A stretch of DNA of 50,139 bases from Paludibacter sp. (GCA_029973975.1 JARKQF010000260.1:1-50139), one strand, 5' to 3'; shown: positions 28,006 to 38,586, numbered from the stretch's first letter. Numbers and translations: made by a program. The notes: a model not told the origin generated them from the letters alone.

Positions 28006-28054
28006 AAACACAAACAAAACAATAACAAAATCATTAATACAGATACAAAACACA

Positions 28055-28936
28055 ATGAATATGAAACCTCAATATCCTCTGTACAAAAGCGTCATTTTAA
28101 GGAAAGCTTGGAAGAGTCTCTTATACAGTTTGATGTTTATAACACTCTTTTCTTGCGAAAAAAATGATTTCTTTGATGAAAACACAATCACAGGAAATGT
28201 TGGTCCACAGGCATACTGGGAAGTGGGTAGTTCTACAGCAAGTGCCGGAAGCAATGTTCCATTTGTAGTGCAATATTACTCAACAGTTGCCGAAATTGAT
28301 CATTCTGAAGTATGGTATAACCTCACTGAGATTCAGGAAAAGAGTGTTTCCTGTACATGGGTAACCACTTTTACCTATTCATATAATTCCATTAAATCGG
28401 AAGAAAAGCGTATTGCTCAGAAAATAAAAGAATACCCTCATGCTCTTGCGGTTTGGTCTGACTCTTTACATGCATACTCATTCTCTGCTGATTTTCCGGT
28501 GAGTGGCACTTTAAAACCATTTTCCTGGGTAAAACCGGATGTATTCGACTCAACCAGAATGATTACTTATTTCGGACCGGATTTCATGCAACATTTTAAA
28601 GACAGTTTGTATAATCTCCTGAAATTTGCCGATTTCAAAAACATGATATTGGGATTAAGTTTGATGGACAATTTTACACAGTATACCGACTCTACTTTTG
28701 ATATTAACTCTAATGGCTATGTGTATCATTTTCCAAAAGATACAAACGGAAACACCCCTGTTCCCGATGCAATCAGAGACCTCTATGATCAAATATCATT
28801 TAAACAGTTAGTTTCAGGAGCTTCCGGATATAACGTTGAGTTTAAAAGGAATTATTTTCTGGAAGCCCGGTTACGTGTCTATGACAAAAACAACATTTAC
28901 GGAACAACTGTATCAAAAAGGATAGACATCAATTGA
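28055..28936 (+). CDS. Putative surface lipoprotein in SusE/SusF position
   Basis: The 293-residue product has a lipoprotein signal (SLMFITLFSCEKNDFF). The mature part starts with an acidic stretch (EKNDFFDEN), which fits a lipoprotein export signal for surface display in Bacteroidetes. No known domain is recognised; the sequence is rich in aromatic residues (VWYNLTEI, TYSYNSI, FSWVKPDVFD), as in glycan- or peptide-binding proteins. Its location third after SusCD suggests a surface ligand-binding role. ATG 28055 was chosen over an upstream in-frame codon that would overlap susD; ATG 28061 is also possible. Confidence 0.75.
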   Translation: MNMKPQYPLYKSVILRKAWKSLLYSLMFITLFSCEKNDFFDENTITGNVGPQAYWEVGSSTASAGSNVPFVVQYYSTVAEIDHSEVWYNLTEIQEKSVSCTWVTTFTYSYNSIKSEEKRIAQKIKEYPHALAVWSDSLHAYSFSADFPVSGTLKPFSWVKPDVFDSTRMITYFGPDFMQHFKDSLYNLLKFADFKNMILGLSLMDNFTQYTDSTFDINSNGYVYHFPKDTNGNTPVPDAIRDLYDQISFKQLVSGASGYNVEFKRNYFLEARLRVYDKNNIYGTTVSKRIDIN

Positions 28937-29018
28937 TTTTCGATTTAATTATTTATAATTTTATTCAGCAGTATATAACAAGCAACCTTTCAGTATGAAT
29001 ATATTAACACTGGAGCAC

Positions 29019-30704
29019 ATGAAAACAATATCCCGCATAAAACAATATCTTTTTATAAGTTTTTTAGGAATCATGACTTTCGGATGTATTGACAATGATC
29101 CGGAAATTGAAGAATTACCGTCAGCAGCGGTGGCATTTACATACGAAGTAATTGATGATGTTTATCAGCTGGACTATTATGTCGGCGCAACCATACAATT
29201 CAAAAGCCTGTCTGCGCTGAAAGGCGAATGTGTATGGGATTTCGGAGACGGCAGCGAACCTGTTACCGGTGAGGTTGTAACACATAAGTTCGCAACGGAT
29301 GGGACATATCAGGTTAAACTGACTGTTGCGGGGTTAAAATTCAACAGACAACCTATCCTGATTAAAGACATTGTTCCCATTATGTCCATTGATTCCATTG
29401 ATGGAGGCATATGCGAAGTACTGTCAACTCCGGTCAGCATTTCGGTAGAATTACCAAATCCGGAAAATCTTACAGAAGAATATCTTTGGGTTTTTCCACA
29501 AGGGACTACAGATGAAAACGGTAATCCGGTCAGCACATCAACTTCACGCGATCCAGGTAAAGTAAAATTCAGTCATGTGGGCTCTCAAACCGTACGTTTA
29601 CAGGTAAAACTTGCCGGACGACAACTTGAAGAAGGCCGTGTAAACGTACAGGTCGCTTACAATCAAGATATGCCAACTTTATATTACGCCGTAAAAGGGG
29701 GTAACATTATGGCGCTCAAACTGGTCAGCAACAAACCGGTGGGCATGAATATCTATCCCTTCGACATGGGGATTTCATCCGGGAAACATCCGTTAAACAT
29801 CGTTTATAGTGAACCTTCATTATACATACTTGATTGCGGTCAGCAATTTACCTATGTTGATGATGCTGCAGGTATTTTGGGAGACGGACGGATCACTGTA
29901 ATGTCGAAGGACGGATCGAAGGTTGAGACTATGTTATCTAACGTAGGCGGAGCAGCATTCAACGATCCTTTTTATGGATATATTGAAGGTTCTAATTTGT
30001 ATTTTTCAAATAGAAATACCGGAATAAGTAAAATTGGTCTTAATGAACGCAACAAAGTTTTTTCTACTACAGAATTCCCCTGGTACGTACAAAATGCCAC
30101 ACTGGGATACTACAATAACGGCTGGAGTTACGGTTCGATGAATGCTTGTTTTACTAAAATAAACGGCACCTGGTACTGGTGTAAAACCTATAATGGAACA
30201 GGAATTTTCCGTTTCACAGACGGTGACATTCTACCAGCAGCAATTACAGGCGGACACCCAGCCCCTTCTGCAGGTGTTGCTTTATCGGGGATGAATCCAA
30301 AATCTTTAGTATGGGACAGCAAAAACCAATTTATTTACTTTACGGTTTATGATACCGGATACGAAGGGTTATATCGTTGTACACTGACTCAATTCAACGA
30401 CATTGGTGGTACCAAAAGTAATTTGACACAATACAAGTTGACAACAACAAACAATAAGAGTGTTACACCGATCACTGAAACAGGTAAGGGTGAAGGGTCA
30501 ACTGGTGAGTTTATTGGTATTTCTCAATTGGCAATAGATGAAGCCACCGGAGATGTTTACTTTGGTTTACGTTCTGCCAATCCCAGCGAAGTAAAATCGG
30601 GTCTGATGCGCTATAACAAAGCAACCAACAAAATCGAACATGTAATAGAAGGGGTTGAAATTTATGGTGTGGCTGTAAACAACACCAAGTCAAAATTGTT
30701 TTAA
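29019..30704 (+). CDS. Surface lipoprotein with PKD domain and beta-propeller
   Basis: The 561-residue product has a lipoprotein signal (FISFLGIMTFGCIDND). A PKD domain (about 45-115) is marked by CVWDFGDGSEPVTGEVVTHKF and a second Ig-like module (about 120-215) by YLWVFPQGT ... GSQTVRLQVKLAG. The remainder (about 220-560) repeats propeller strands such as PLNIVYSEPSLYILDCGQ and ISQLAIDEATGDVYFGL. No catalytic motif is seen. Fourth gene of the SusCD operon; a surface glycan-binding protein is likely. ATG 29019 is preceded by GGAG at a proper distance; ATG 28995 is an alternative. Confidence 0.8.
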   Translation: MKTISRIKQYLFISFLGIMTFGCIDNDPEIEELPSAAVAFTYEVIDDVYQLDYYVGATIQFKSLSALKGECVWDFGDGSEPVTGEVVTHKFATDGTYQVKLTVAGLKFNRQPILIKDIVPIMSIDSIDGGICEVLSTPVSISVELPNPENLTEEYLWVFPQGTTDENGNPVSTSTSRDPGKVKFSHVGSQTVRLQVKLAGRQLEEGRVNVQVAYNQDMPTLYYAVKGGNIMALKLVSNKPVGMNIYPFDMGISSGKHPLNIVYSEPSLYILDCGQQFTYVDDAAGILGDGRITVMSKDGSKVETMLSNVGGAAFNDPFYGYIEGSNLYFSNRNTGISKIGLNERNKVFSTTEFPWYVQNATLGYYNNGWSYGSMNACFTKINGTWYWCKTYNGTGIFRFTDGDILPAAITGGHPAPSAGVALSGMNPKSLVWDSKNQFIYFTVYDTGYEGLYRCTLTQFNDIGGTKSNLTQYKLTTTNNKSVTPITETGKGEGSTGEFIGISQLAIDEATGDVYFGLRSANPSEVKSGLMRYNKATNKIEHVIEGVEIYGVAVNNTKSKLF

Positions 30705-30737
30705 ATATAAATACAAATAAAATACATTGTAATCTTG

Positions 30738-33359
30738 ATGAAACGTCTGATTTCTTTTGCATTTCTGCTATTATTCACAGGTCTGTATCTTGTTGCCCAG
30801 AATCCTAAACGTGAAGTTCGTTCGGTGTGGCTTTCAACTGCCTGGAGACTCGACTGGCCATCAACCACAGTGCCTGCTGCAACCGGAACAAATGAATCAT
30901 CCCGGGAAACGGCTCGTAATGTCCAGAAATCAGGTTTAATATCTGTACTTGATAAACTACAGGCTGCGAATTTTAACACCGTATTTTTTCAGGTCAGACC
31001 CATGTCGGATGCATTTTACAATTCTCAATACGAACCCTGGAGTCAGTATCTGTCTGCTGTTCGTGGCGCCGATCCGGGTTGGGACCCACTGGCTTACATC
31101 ATTGAAGAAGCTCATGCGAGGGGCATCGAAGTTCATGCGTGGCTAAACCCTTATCGTTATTCTTCATCTTCAGAATCTCACGGTAATCTTCCTGAAGATT
31201 ACGCCAACACACATCCTGAATGGCTGATGGATTATGGTGGTTATACCAAGATATTGAACCCGGGTATACCGCAGGTACGGCAACGCATTTGCGATGTAGT
31301 GGCCGACATCATTAACAAATATGATGTGGACGGTATCGTTTTCGATGACTATTTCTACGCAAGCGGTACCACTGATGCCATGGATCAGGACCAATATCAG
31401 CTTTACAATCCAAACAATTTATCACGGGGTGACTGGCGACGCGAGAATGTAAACCAGATGGTTCGGGACGTACAGACACGCATCAACAGTATCAAGCCTT
31501 ATGTAACTTTTGGTATCAGTCCGGCCGGTGTAGCAGCCTCAGATATCAACGTAGCCAACAAATACGGTGTGGAAAAAGCACCTGTCGGCAGCGACTGGCA
31601 ATACAACAGCATTTACAGTGATCCGCTGGCCTGGTTAAAGGACGGTTCAATTGATTATATTTCACCGCAACTTTACTGGACAACCGGATCTACTAATGAT
31701 TATTCGAAACTCAGTCCATGGTGGGCAAAAATTTCAAATTTCTTCGGAAGACACTATTATTCAAGCAATTCGAGTCCTTTCTCCTCTAGTGAACTGATTA
31801 ATGAAATCAACATCAATCGGAATGCCGATTTAAATGGTACGACTGGTAGTGTGTATTTCCGCACCAACAATATCCCTTCAGCTACCTTTACAGCATTTAA
31901 GTCTGGTCCTTATCAATCTCAGGCTTTACGGGCTGCATACGGATGGAAAACTGCGCCTGTACACGGATTAGTGGAAAGTTTGTTCCTTGCCGGACAAAAC
32001 CTGAGTTGGAGCTATGCTGATGATTTAGTACGTTACAGTATTTACGCTATTCCAAGAGCGAATATTAACGATGCGGATGTTTTCACCAGTCCGAAATACC
32101 TGGCGGGAATCTCTTACACGAAGAGTTTCAAATTACCTACTACCGTAAATTCAGCTACACACATCATTGCTGTAGCTGTTTACGACCGTTTCGGCAATGA
32201 ATTTTCACCTCGCATACTCGGTGATATATCAACAACAGCACCTGCAGCTCAACTGACTTACCCAGCCCAAAGCGCTGCAAATGTTGTGTTACCAGCCTAC
32301 TTCACCTGGCTGCCGGTTGCTGGTGCCGCCTATTATGTTTGGGAATTAGCAGAAGATGCTGCATTTACAAAACCGGTTGTATCCAGAGAAGTAACAAGTC
32401 CCGCATTCTATTCCGGACTGCAAACCAACATCAAAGAAAATAAGACTTACTATTGGCGGGTAAAAGCAATCAAACCCAATGCTCCACTCAGTATATCTGA
32501 GGTTCGTAGTTTTGAAGGAACAAAATTCAAAATCACGTCACCGGCCGATGGAACTGAGCATGTTCCCATGGAACCGGAATTCAGTTGGACTGACATCGGA
32601 CAGGGAGCTACTTACACCCTTGAAATCTCAAACAAATCCGATTTCTCGACCCTGACATACACTGCGAACGTGCAGACTACAACAGCCAAACTTCCGGCAG
32701 GTTTATTGGCAACTTCAACGACCTATTATGCCAGGGTAAAAGCGGTTAAAGGTGAAATACAAGCCATCTCAGAACGTATTTATTTCGTTACCGAAGAAGT
32801 ACCGATCCCAGTGCCTGTACTAACTTCGCCTGCTGATGGTTCAACTGTTTACGGCACAGAAATAGAAATCACCTGGCAGCAACAGGATTCCAAAGGTTTC
32901 CGTGCAGAAATGTCGCAAAGTTCTTCTTTTCCTACACGCGGCACTACGCTCAAATCAGTTGATCCTTTCGTATATAACGTTGTTTACGACAACTTATCCG
33001 ACGGCATCTATTATCTCCGTGTCAGAGCTAAAAACAGTGATGGACTCACAGAACCATCGGCATACATTACAGTCAACCTGAAAAACACATCAGCCGTACA
33101 CAATCCCGGCAGTTCTGATTTCTGTTACCTTTATTATGATATAACCGGTAACAGCCATATCGTGATTGAAAATGCAGCAAGCACAAATGCTACCCTGGAG
33201 CTATACTCACTATCAGGATTATTGATTAATAAACAGATATTCAGTCTGACGGCAGGAAAAAACACACTGAGCCCGAATTATTCAGGATATGAAAAAGGCT
33301 TATATCTGATAAGAATAAAATCAGGGAATACAGAAAAAACACTTAAAATGAGACTTTAA
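30738..33359 (+). CDS. Secreted GHL10 (DUF187, DigH/YddW-like) glycosidase with FnIII-like repeats and T9SS-like tail
   Basis: The 873-residue protein has a signal peptide (1-20), then a GHL10 catalytic domain (about 24-400) with REVRSVWLSTAWRLDWP, FFQVRPMSDAFY, EVHAWLNPYR, LNPGIP and DGIVFDDYFY (198-207). It closely matches the enzyme at 293. Three FnIII-like modules (about 500-790; TYYWRVKAIK, TYYARVKAVK and YYLRVRAKN strands) follow and the end (LELYSLSGLLINK ... GLYLIRIKSGNTEKTLKMRL) is a T9SS-like sorting domain. Family knowledge suggests cleavage of glycan strands of peptidoglycan. The start is ATG 30738; an in-frame TTG directly before it is less likely. It lies 33 bases after the PKD lipoprotein gene. 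Confidence 0.9.
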   Translation: MKRLISFAFLLLFTGLYLVAQNPKREVRSVWLSTAWRLDWPSTTVPAATGTNESSRETARNVQKSGLISVLDKLQAANFNTVFFQVRPMSDAFYNSQYEPWSQYLSAVRGADPGWDPLAYIIEEAHARGIEVHAWLNPYRYSSSSESHGNLPEDYANTHPEWLMDYGGYTKILNPGIPQVRQRICDVVADIINKYDVDGIVFDDYFYASGTTDAMDQDQYQLYNPNNLSRGDWRRENVNQMVRDVQTRINSIKPYVTFGISPAGVAASDINVANKYGVEKAPVGSDWQYNSIYSDPLAWLKDGSIDYISPQLYWTTGSTNDYSKLSPWWAKISNFFGRHYYSSNSSPFSSSELINEININRNADLNGTTGSVYFRTNNIPSATFTAFKSGPYQSQALRAAYGWKTAPVHGLVESLFLAGQNLSWSYADDLVRYSIYAIPRANINDADVFTSPKYLAGISYTKSFKLPTTVNSATHIIAVAVYDRFGNEFSPRILGDISTTAPAAQLTYPAQSAANVVLPAYFTWLPVAGAAYYVWELAEDAAFTKPVVSREVTSPAFYSGLQTNIKENKTYYWRVKAIKPNAPLSISEVRSFEGTKFKITSPADGTEHVPMEPEFSWTDIGQGATYTLEISNKSDFSTLTYTANVQTTTAKLPAGLLATSTTYYARVKAVKGEIQAISERIYFVTEEVPIPVPVLTSPADGSTVYGTEIEITWQQQDSKGFRAEMSQSSSFPTRGTTLKSVDPFVYNVVYDNLSDGIYYLRVRAKNSDGLTEPSAYITVNLKNTSAVHNPGSSDFCYLYYDITGNSHIVIENAASTNATLELYSLSGLLINKQIFSLTAGKNTLSPNYSGYEKGLYLIRIKSGNTEKTLKMRL

Positions 33360-33426
33360 ATCAATTTAAAACAATATGAATTCAAACATATTCAATTTTC
33401 AATTATCAACTCAAAAATTTATGTTT

Positions 33427-35964
33427 ATGAAAAAGCTTACTTTATTAACTTTAGCCTGCAGCTTGACATTGCTGTCATTCGCAGCAGGCGGAAACATCAC
33501 CTATGTGCTGAATGGTGGTGTAACAAATGATTATGGCTGGAAGAATAAAACTGACATGTTAGTTTCATTTTCTGCTGACTACAACACTGTCAGTGGAAAA
33601 GCTACTAACTGGGGAGCAGCAACAACTGCTGGTCAGATTCAAGCGGCTACTTTCAATGTCATGTACGAAGTTTTTGCACATGAGACTGTTGGCCCGAAAT
33701 GGACATGGTTAAAAAACTATGTAATCAAAGTTGCAACTGACACAAAACATGCATCGCTCACCAGTTTACAAAGTGGTAATAACACCTACTGGAGAGGAGC
33801 CATAGATGGTTTTTTCACAAATAGTCAATTTGCCAAAGGAGCATGGAATGAATGTCCCGACTTTACAACAGCCGGACTCCCTGAATCATTTATACCAACA
33901 TGGGAACACGCTTTTGCTGGCCCTGCAACCTATGATGGCTTGACTGAAATAATTCTACCAAGCCCTTATAAAGTAGGGTTTACATTCGACGGATGGTATG
34001 ACAATGAATCATTTACTGGCAACAAAGTAACATCAATAGCTGTTGGTGCAGAGGGAGACAAAACACTTTATGCTAAATGGATTGAATACATTCCTACATG
34101 TCTGGAAATTAAATCAATGACAAATGGGACCTCAACAAAAGCAGGGGGAACGATAACTTATGTTAATGGTACAACTGTATATATTCAGGATGCATCTGCA
34201 GGATTATTGGTTGAATTTACTGAAGCACAAACTGTTGTTGCTGGTGATAAAATCAACATTCTGGGTACTGTAACTGACTTGGGAACTTACAAGAAAATTA
34301 CAAATGCTACATTAAGTTCTAAAGAAGCTGCTACAGTTCCCGCACATCAAACAATTGCCTTAACAACGTTAAAAGGTGATCCGGGCACTTATATGTTTGA
34401 ATATATTAATCTTGAAGGATTAAAAATTGTATCTTACGGAACTGGTTCAGTTGTGTTGGCTGATGATGCTGAAAACACTATCACCCTAATCGCTGATTTA
34501 AACCAGACATCGTTGCCTGTCAATACTAAAGTGAATGTCAAAGCTATTGTAACGTTCGACACAGAACTTAAGATTATCGCTGAAGCGAGTAAAGTTACAG
34601 CATCACCGGTACCAAGACCTGATGGACAAACCTATGCTGCTCTACAAGAAGGCAAATACACCCTTACCAGCAAATGGTTGGTTTCTAACGTACTTGACAA
34701 CTTATCTGCCAATCCTATTGGAACAAATGGTTTTGTTCGTGGTATGACAGCAAAAGACGGAAAAATGTATTTTATCGACAGGGAACACAAACAAATTACC
34801 GTTGTTGATGGCGAAACCGGGAATAAATTGGCTCCGATTACATTGGCATCTAACCTTTTCCAACATGTTGGAAAAGACAAAGATGGTAATGACAGTATTT
34901 ATCTTGCCGGAACACTTCAATATAACGACATCAAACAAGATAATGCAGGTAATATCCTGATAAGTAACTTAACCACTTCTATTGCTCAACCATTCCAAGT
35001 TTGGAAAATTGATTTAGCTACCGGTAACGGTACCTTAATCGTGGATGAAATTCTGAAAGACAACGTTGATTTTGCAAATGCAACTGTACGTTTCGACGCA
35101 TTTGGTGTGACAGGTGATATAAACTCAAATGCTATCATCATGGCTGCCAACGCATCCGCACTGGAAGCATATAAATGGGATATCACGAATGGTGTTGCCG
35201 GACCTGCCGAAGCTATTCTGATCGACAATAGCATTGATGGTACTTTCCTTAAAGGTTTAACTAATCCGGGTACTGCTCCGCAAATATTCCCGATGGATGA
35301 AAATTATTTCTATCTGGATGGAAATGCTACACTGCCAACATTAATTGACATGTCGGGTGAAATTGTGGATGGCTTCTATAATGTTCCGAAGGAAGTTGAA
35401 GACTGGTCGGTAAGTATAAGCAGCAAACAAGGTCACAACGGTTTAATTGAGTTTGAAATGGGAGGTGAGCATTTCTTCTTAATGGCATATATGAATACAG
35501 CAGGATCTCCTGCATCTTCTTTCCGTTTATTCAAATGGGCCAATGCCAATAAAGAATTCAAAGACATTCAATCTTTATGGATACTTCCTGCCAATGGTAT
35601 GGGTGCTGCATCCAATGCTTATCGTACAGCAGTTCCTTCTGTAGAAGTGGACGAAGTAAACAAGGTTGCTACTATTTATCTCTATACCGGTGAAAACGGT
35701 TATGGTGTTTATGAATTCAAAATCAATGAAGGTAGCGATGTTAAAAATGTGAACGACAACAGCATTGTTAAGATCAATGTAAATGAAAAAACATTGAATT
35801 TCGACAAACAAGTTGCCAATGTAACTGTGTATTCAATTGCAGGTCAATTGGAAGTAAAAGCTAAAAACGTAAATGCTGTAAATGTAGCTAACAAAGGTAT
35901 TTACCTTGTAAAAGCAACAACCCAGGAAGGTGAAACAGTGGTTCACAAAGTGATTGTAAAATAA
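33427..35964 (+). CDS. Secreted multidomain surface protein (InlB-type B repeat, OB-like module, propeller, T9SS-like tail)
   Basis: The 845-residue product has a signal peptide (MKKLTLLTLACSLTLLSFAA). A Listeria-Bacteroides repeat (about 180-225; GFTFDGWYDNESFTGNKV ... TLYAKW) is followed by an OB-fold-like DUF5689-type domain (about 230-390; VNGTTVYIQDASAGLLVEF, VVAGDKINILGTVTD). Residues about 410-770 form a DUF4623-like propeller similar to that at 2128. The tail VTVYSIAGQLEVKAKN ... GIYLVKATTQEGETVVHKVIVK resembles T9SS sorting domains. No active site is visible. Adhesion to or recognition of the insoluble substrate is inferred. A longer frame from 33376 would bury the signal peptide; ATG 33427 is preferred. 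A strong terminator follows. Confidence 0.8.
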   Translation: MKKLTLLTLACSLTLLSFAAGGNITYVLNGGVTNDYGWKNKTDMLVSFSADYNTVSGKATNWGAATTAGQIQAATFNVMYEVFAHETVGPKWTWLKNYVIKVATDTKHASLTSLQSGNNTYWRGAIDGFFTNSQFAKGAWNECPDFTTAGLPESFIPTWEHAFAGPATYDGLTEIILPSPYKVGFTFDGWYDNESFTGNKVTSIAVGAEGDKTLYAKWIEYIPTCLEIKSMTNGTSTKAGGTITYVNGTTVYIQDASAGLLVEFTEAQTVVAGDKINILGTVTDLGTYKKITNATLSSKEAATVPAHQTIALTTLKGDPGTYMFEYINLEGLKIVSYGTGSVVLADDAENTITLIADLNQTSLPVNTKVNVKAIVTFDTELKIIAEASKVTASPVPRPDGQTYAALQEGKYTLTSKWLVSNVLDNLSANPIGTNGFVRGMTAKDGKMYFIDREHKQITVVDGETGNKLAPITLASNLFQHVGKDKDGNDSIYLAGTLQYNDIKQDNAGNILISNLTTSIAQPFQVWKIDLATGNGTLIVDEILKDNVDFANATVRFDAFGVTGDINSNAIIMAANASALEAYKWDITNGVAGPAEAILIDNSIDGTFLKGLTNPGTAPQIFPMDENYFYLDGNATLPTLIDMSGEIVDGFYNVPKEVEDWSVSISSKQGHNGLIEFEMGGEHFFLMAYMNTAGSPASSFRLFKWANANKEFKDIQSLWILPANGMGAASNAYRTAVPSVEVDEVNKVATIYLYTGENGYGVYEFKINEGSDVKNVNDNSIVKINVNEKTLNFDKQVANVTVYSIAGQLEVKAKNVNAVNVANKGIYLVKATTQEGETVVHKVIVK

Positions 35965-35985
35965 CAACAAATCTTTGTCTCAAAT

Positions 35986-36018
35986 AAAAAGGTGGTGGCA
36001 TTTCCACCACCTTTTTTT
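35986..36018 (+). terminator. Intrinsic terminator after the surface propeller gene
   Basis: AAAAAGGTGGTGG, loop CATTT, CCACCACC, then seven T residues. It begins 21 bases after the stop at 35964. It divides block D into a SusCD part and a hydrolase part. Confidence 0.9.
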
Positions 36019-36057
36019 ATCTACTCCCTTTTAAGAAGAGGATTCCGAATATAAAAT

Positions 36058-36065
36058 TAATTTTG
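36058..36065 (+). promoter_or_regulatory. Candidate -7 promoter element for the phosphodiester glycosidase genes
   Basis: TAATTTTG fits TAnnTTTG and lies 40 bases after a strong terminator and 60 bases before the next start. No good -33 element is seen, so this is weak. Confidence 0.3.
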
Positions 36066-36126
36066 TCTTAACCAACCCGATTCCTACCCTTCCGGGTGAA
36101 AAGATACGGGTCTTATTATGTTCATT

Positions 36127-38577
36127 ATGAATAAACTTTATTCACTGACACTGCTTCTGATTACAGTCCTGTTTGTCAAGGCTCAGACCTTATCTGTTGA
36201 TGGAGTAAACTATACCGTTGATACGCTTGAAAATCACATGGTCGGTCCAGGCACACAATATGTTTCATTACGTCTCACAGCGCCAGCTAAACGATTGGAT
36301 GTATATTTCCTGAAAACAGATCTTAAAAACCCTCATGTTGAAATCCGGACCGCATTGGGACGGGACTCTATTTATGGCGGTGAACCAACTTCTGTGTTGG
36401 CAAAAAGAATTTCAACGGAAAAAAACTTTTATTTTGCAGGAACGAATGGTGACTTTTACGTTACATCAGGTTATGTCGGCTATCCGGTGAGTGGAAACAT
36501 GGCTGATGGTGAAATTGCCAGAATTCCCGGAAGTCGCAATGTATTCACAGTCGATGAACAGAAAATTCCGGACATAGGTATCATGTCTTATGACGGAAAT
36601 ATTAAATTTGGCACAGAAACCTGGCAAATCAATTCTGTGAATCACCTACGCGAGGAAAACAAACTGGTATTGTACAACCGACACAATGGGAAATACACCC
36701 GTACCAATGCCTATGGAACTGAAGTGCTGATTGAGCTGCTTGATGGTTACACCTGGGGAAGCAATAAAACACTCAAAGCAAAAGTATTGAAGGTTGAAAA
36801 AGGAGTGGGCAACATGGCAATTCCAAAAGGGAAAGCTATCCTTTCTGGCCATGGTACTGCCGCTGCCAGTCTTGATTTGTTATCTCTTAACGACGAAATT
36901 GACATCCGGCTTAATTTATCAGTCAATTCAAACAGCACATCGAACTTCCTGCAAATGACGGGAGGTGACAATTATAAAACCATGTTACTAAATGGCGTGG
37001 TTGAACAGACAAGTGTATGGAACGAACTCCATCCAAGAACAGGACTTGGCTTTAGTCAGACAAAAGATACTATCATTTTCTGTGTGGTTGATGGCAGAGG
37101 ATTATCCATAGGAGCAACCACCAAACAATTAGCGATATTGATGAAAAGTGCCGGTGCCTATACGGCTTTTAATATGGATGGGGGAGGTTCCAGCACCATG
37201 TACGTAGCTGAATACGGAAAAGCAGTCAATACTACCAGCGATGGGACTGAACGCTCTGTAGCCAACAGCGTTTATGTCGTATCAACTGCCCCAACCGACA
37301 ATCAGATTGCTATTTTAAAACCATATCAAGCCTCTGTTTTACTTCCACGATATGGTGAACACATACCGAAGTTCTACGGATATAACCAATATGGCGTTTT
37401 ATTAAACTCAGATGTGCAGGGAGTAACACTGTCCTGTCCTACCAGCTTGGGTAGAATTGAAGGAAACAAGTTTATTGCTACTGGAAATACCCCGGGAAAT
37501 ATTACGGCAACTTACAACAACAATGTTACGGTCAACATCCCGGTCAGTTTCCTACCTGTATCTAACCTGAAAATCCGCTTGGATTCAGTCATAACCGACA
37601 ACCGGAGCGATTATCCGATTGAAGTTGTCGCATCCACTTCTGGGGGAGATGCTTTAATCTCACCTGCTGCGTTAAACTGGACCGTTACAAATCCTGAAAT
37701 TTGTCGCATTGAAAATGGTTTGGTGAAAGCCCTGAAAAACGGTAAAACTATTGTAACCGGACAAATAGACGATGTAAATGATTCAATATTGATTGTTGTA
37801 GAAATTCCTTCTGATCAAAGTATCATCGGGGACAGTATGAAAATTAACGACTGGACACTGAATGCTTCTTCTTTTTTGAATGCCCAGTTGAATCAAGCCA
37901 ATTTACCTACCGGCTGGAATCACGGCGCTGCTGTTAATTTTGTGCATGCCGCAGGACGCTCTCCTTTCATCAAACTGACTAATCAACGTCCATTCTTCGG
38001 TTTGCCCGATACCATCAGATTTGTCATGAATATAGGTGACATGGCCATTTCCAGAGTTCTTTTTTATCTCAGAACAAATAACGATACAAAAACCATCTCA
38101 TACGAGATCAACAGTTTCGAAAAAAATAAGGATTTCAATCTGGATATTCCGTTAAACAAGATCTTTAACACTACCGACAGGGCTATTTATCCCGTATGGT
38201 TCGATAATGCGAACTTTTATCTGGATGCCTCGAATCAGGTCGAATCGAAGGCTTATACGCTTGCAATCAAAAATATATTGTTGGTATATAAAGATTTTGT
38301 GATTAGCGGTTTGAACCCTGTAAAAACTGACAAATTCAGCATTTTCCCAAATCCGGTCAACAATCAGATATTAAATTTACAACTGAAAGAACAAAAGTCG
38401 CAGGTATTAAAAACTGAAGTTTATAGTCTGTCCGGACAACTGTTGCTGAGCAATCATCACGGTGTTTATCAGGGCGGTGCGGTAACCATTCCTCTGAAAA
38501 ACCTGACACCCGGGCTATACCTGCTTAAAGTACATGAAAATGAACGGTTTAGTGTTGCAAAGTTTTCCATTGAATAA
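36127..38577 (+). CDS. Secreted NAGPA-type phosphodiester glycosidase with T9SS sorting domain, copy 1
   Basis: The 816-residue protein has a signal peptide (about 1-19) and a phosphodiester glycosidase (NAGPA) domain, about 65-390. Conserved segments include FAGTNGDFY (104-112), LHPRTGLGFS (301-310), AFNMDGGGSSTMY (347-359) and DGTERSVANSVYV (373-385). Human NAGPA removes GlcNAc from GlcNAc-alpha-1-phospho-6-mannose. The bacterial substrate is not known with certainty, but a sugar-1-phosphodiester is expected. An Ig-like region, a jelly-roll-like module (about 575-730) and a T9SS tail (SIFPNPVNNQILNLQ ... GLYLLKVHENERFSVAKFSIE) follow. The next gene encodes a tandem paralogue. ATG 36118 is an equally possible start. 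Confidence 0.9.
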   Translation: MNKLYSLTLLLITVLFVKAQTLSVDGVNYTVDTLENHMVGPGTQYVSLRLTAPAKRLDVYFLKTDLKNPHVEIRTALGRDSIYGGEPTSVLAKRISTEKNFYFAGTNGDFYVTSGYVGYPVSGNMADGEIARIPGSRNVFTVDEQKIPDIGIMSYDGNIKFGTETWQINSVNHLREENKLVLYNRHNGKYTRTNAYGTEVLIELLDGYTWGSNKTLKAKVLKVEKGVGNMAIPKGKAILSGHGTAAASLDLLSLNDEIDIRLNLSVNSNSTSNFLQMTGGDNYKTMLLNGVVEQTSVWNELHPRTGLGFSQTKDTIIFCVVDGRGLSIGATTKQLAILMKSAGAYTAFNMDGGGSSTMYVAEYGKAVNTTSDGTERSVANSVYVVSTAPTDNQIAILKPYQASVLLPRYGEHIPKFYGYNQYGVLLNSDVQGVTLSCPTSLGRIEGNKFIATGNTPGNITATYNNNVTVNIPVSFLPVSNLKIRLDSVITDNRSDYPIEVVASTSGGDALISPAALNWTVTNPEICRIENGLVKALKNGKTIVTGQIDDVNDSILIVVEIPSDQSIIGDSMKINDWTLNASSFLNAQLNQANLPTGWNHGAAVNFVHAAGRSPFIKLTNQRPFFGLPDTIRFVMNIGDMAISRVLFYLRTNNDTKTISYEINSFEKNKDFNLDIPLNKIFNTTDRAIYPVWFDNANFYLDASNQVESKAYTLAIKNILLVYKDFVISGLNPVKTDKFSIFPNPVNNQILNLQLKEQKSQVLKTEVYSLSGQLLLSNHHGVYQGGAVTIPLKNLTPGLYLLKVHENERFSVAKFSIE

Positions 38578-38586
38578 TTGTTGAAT

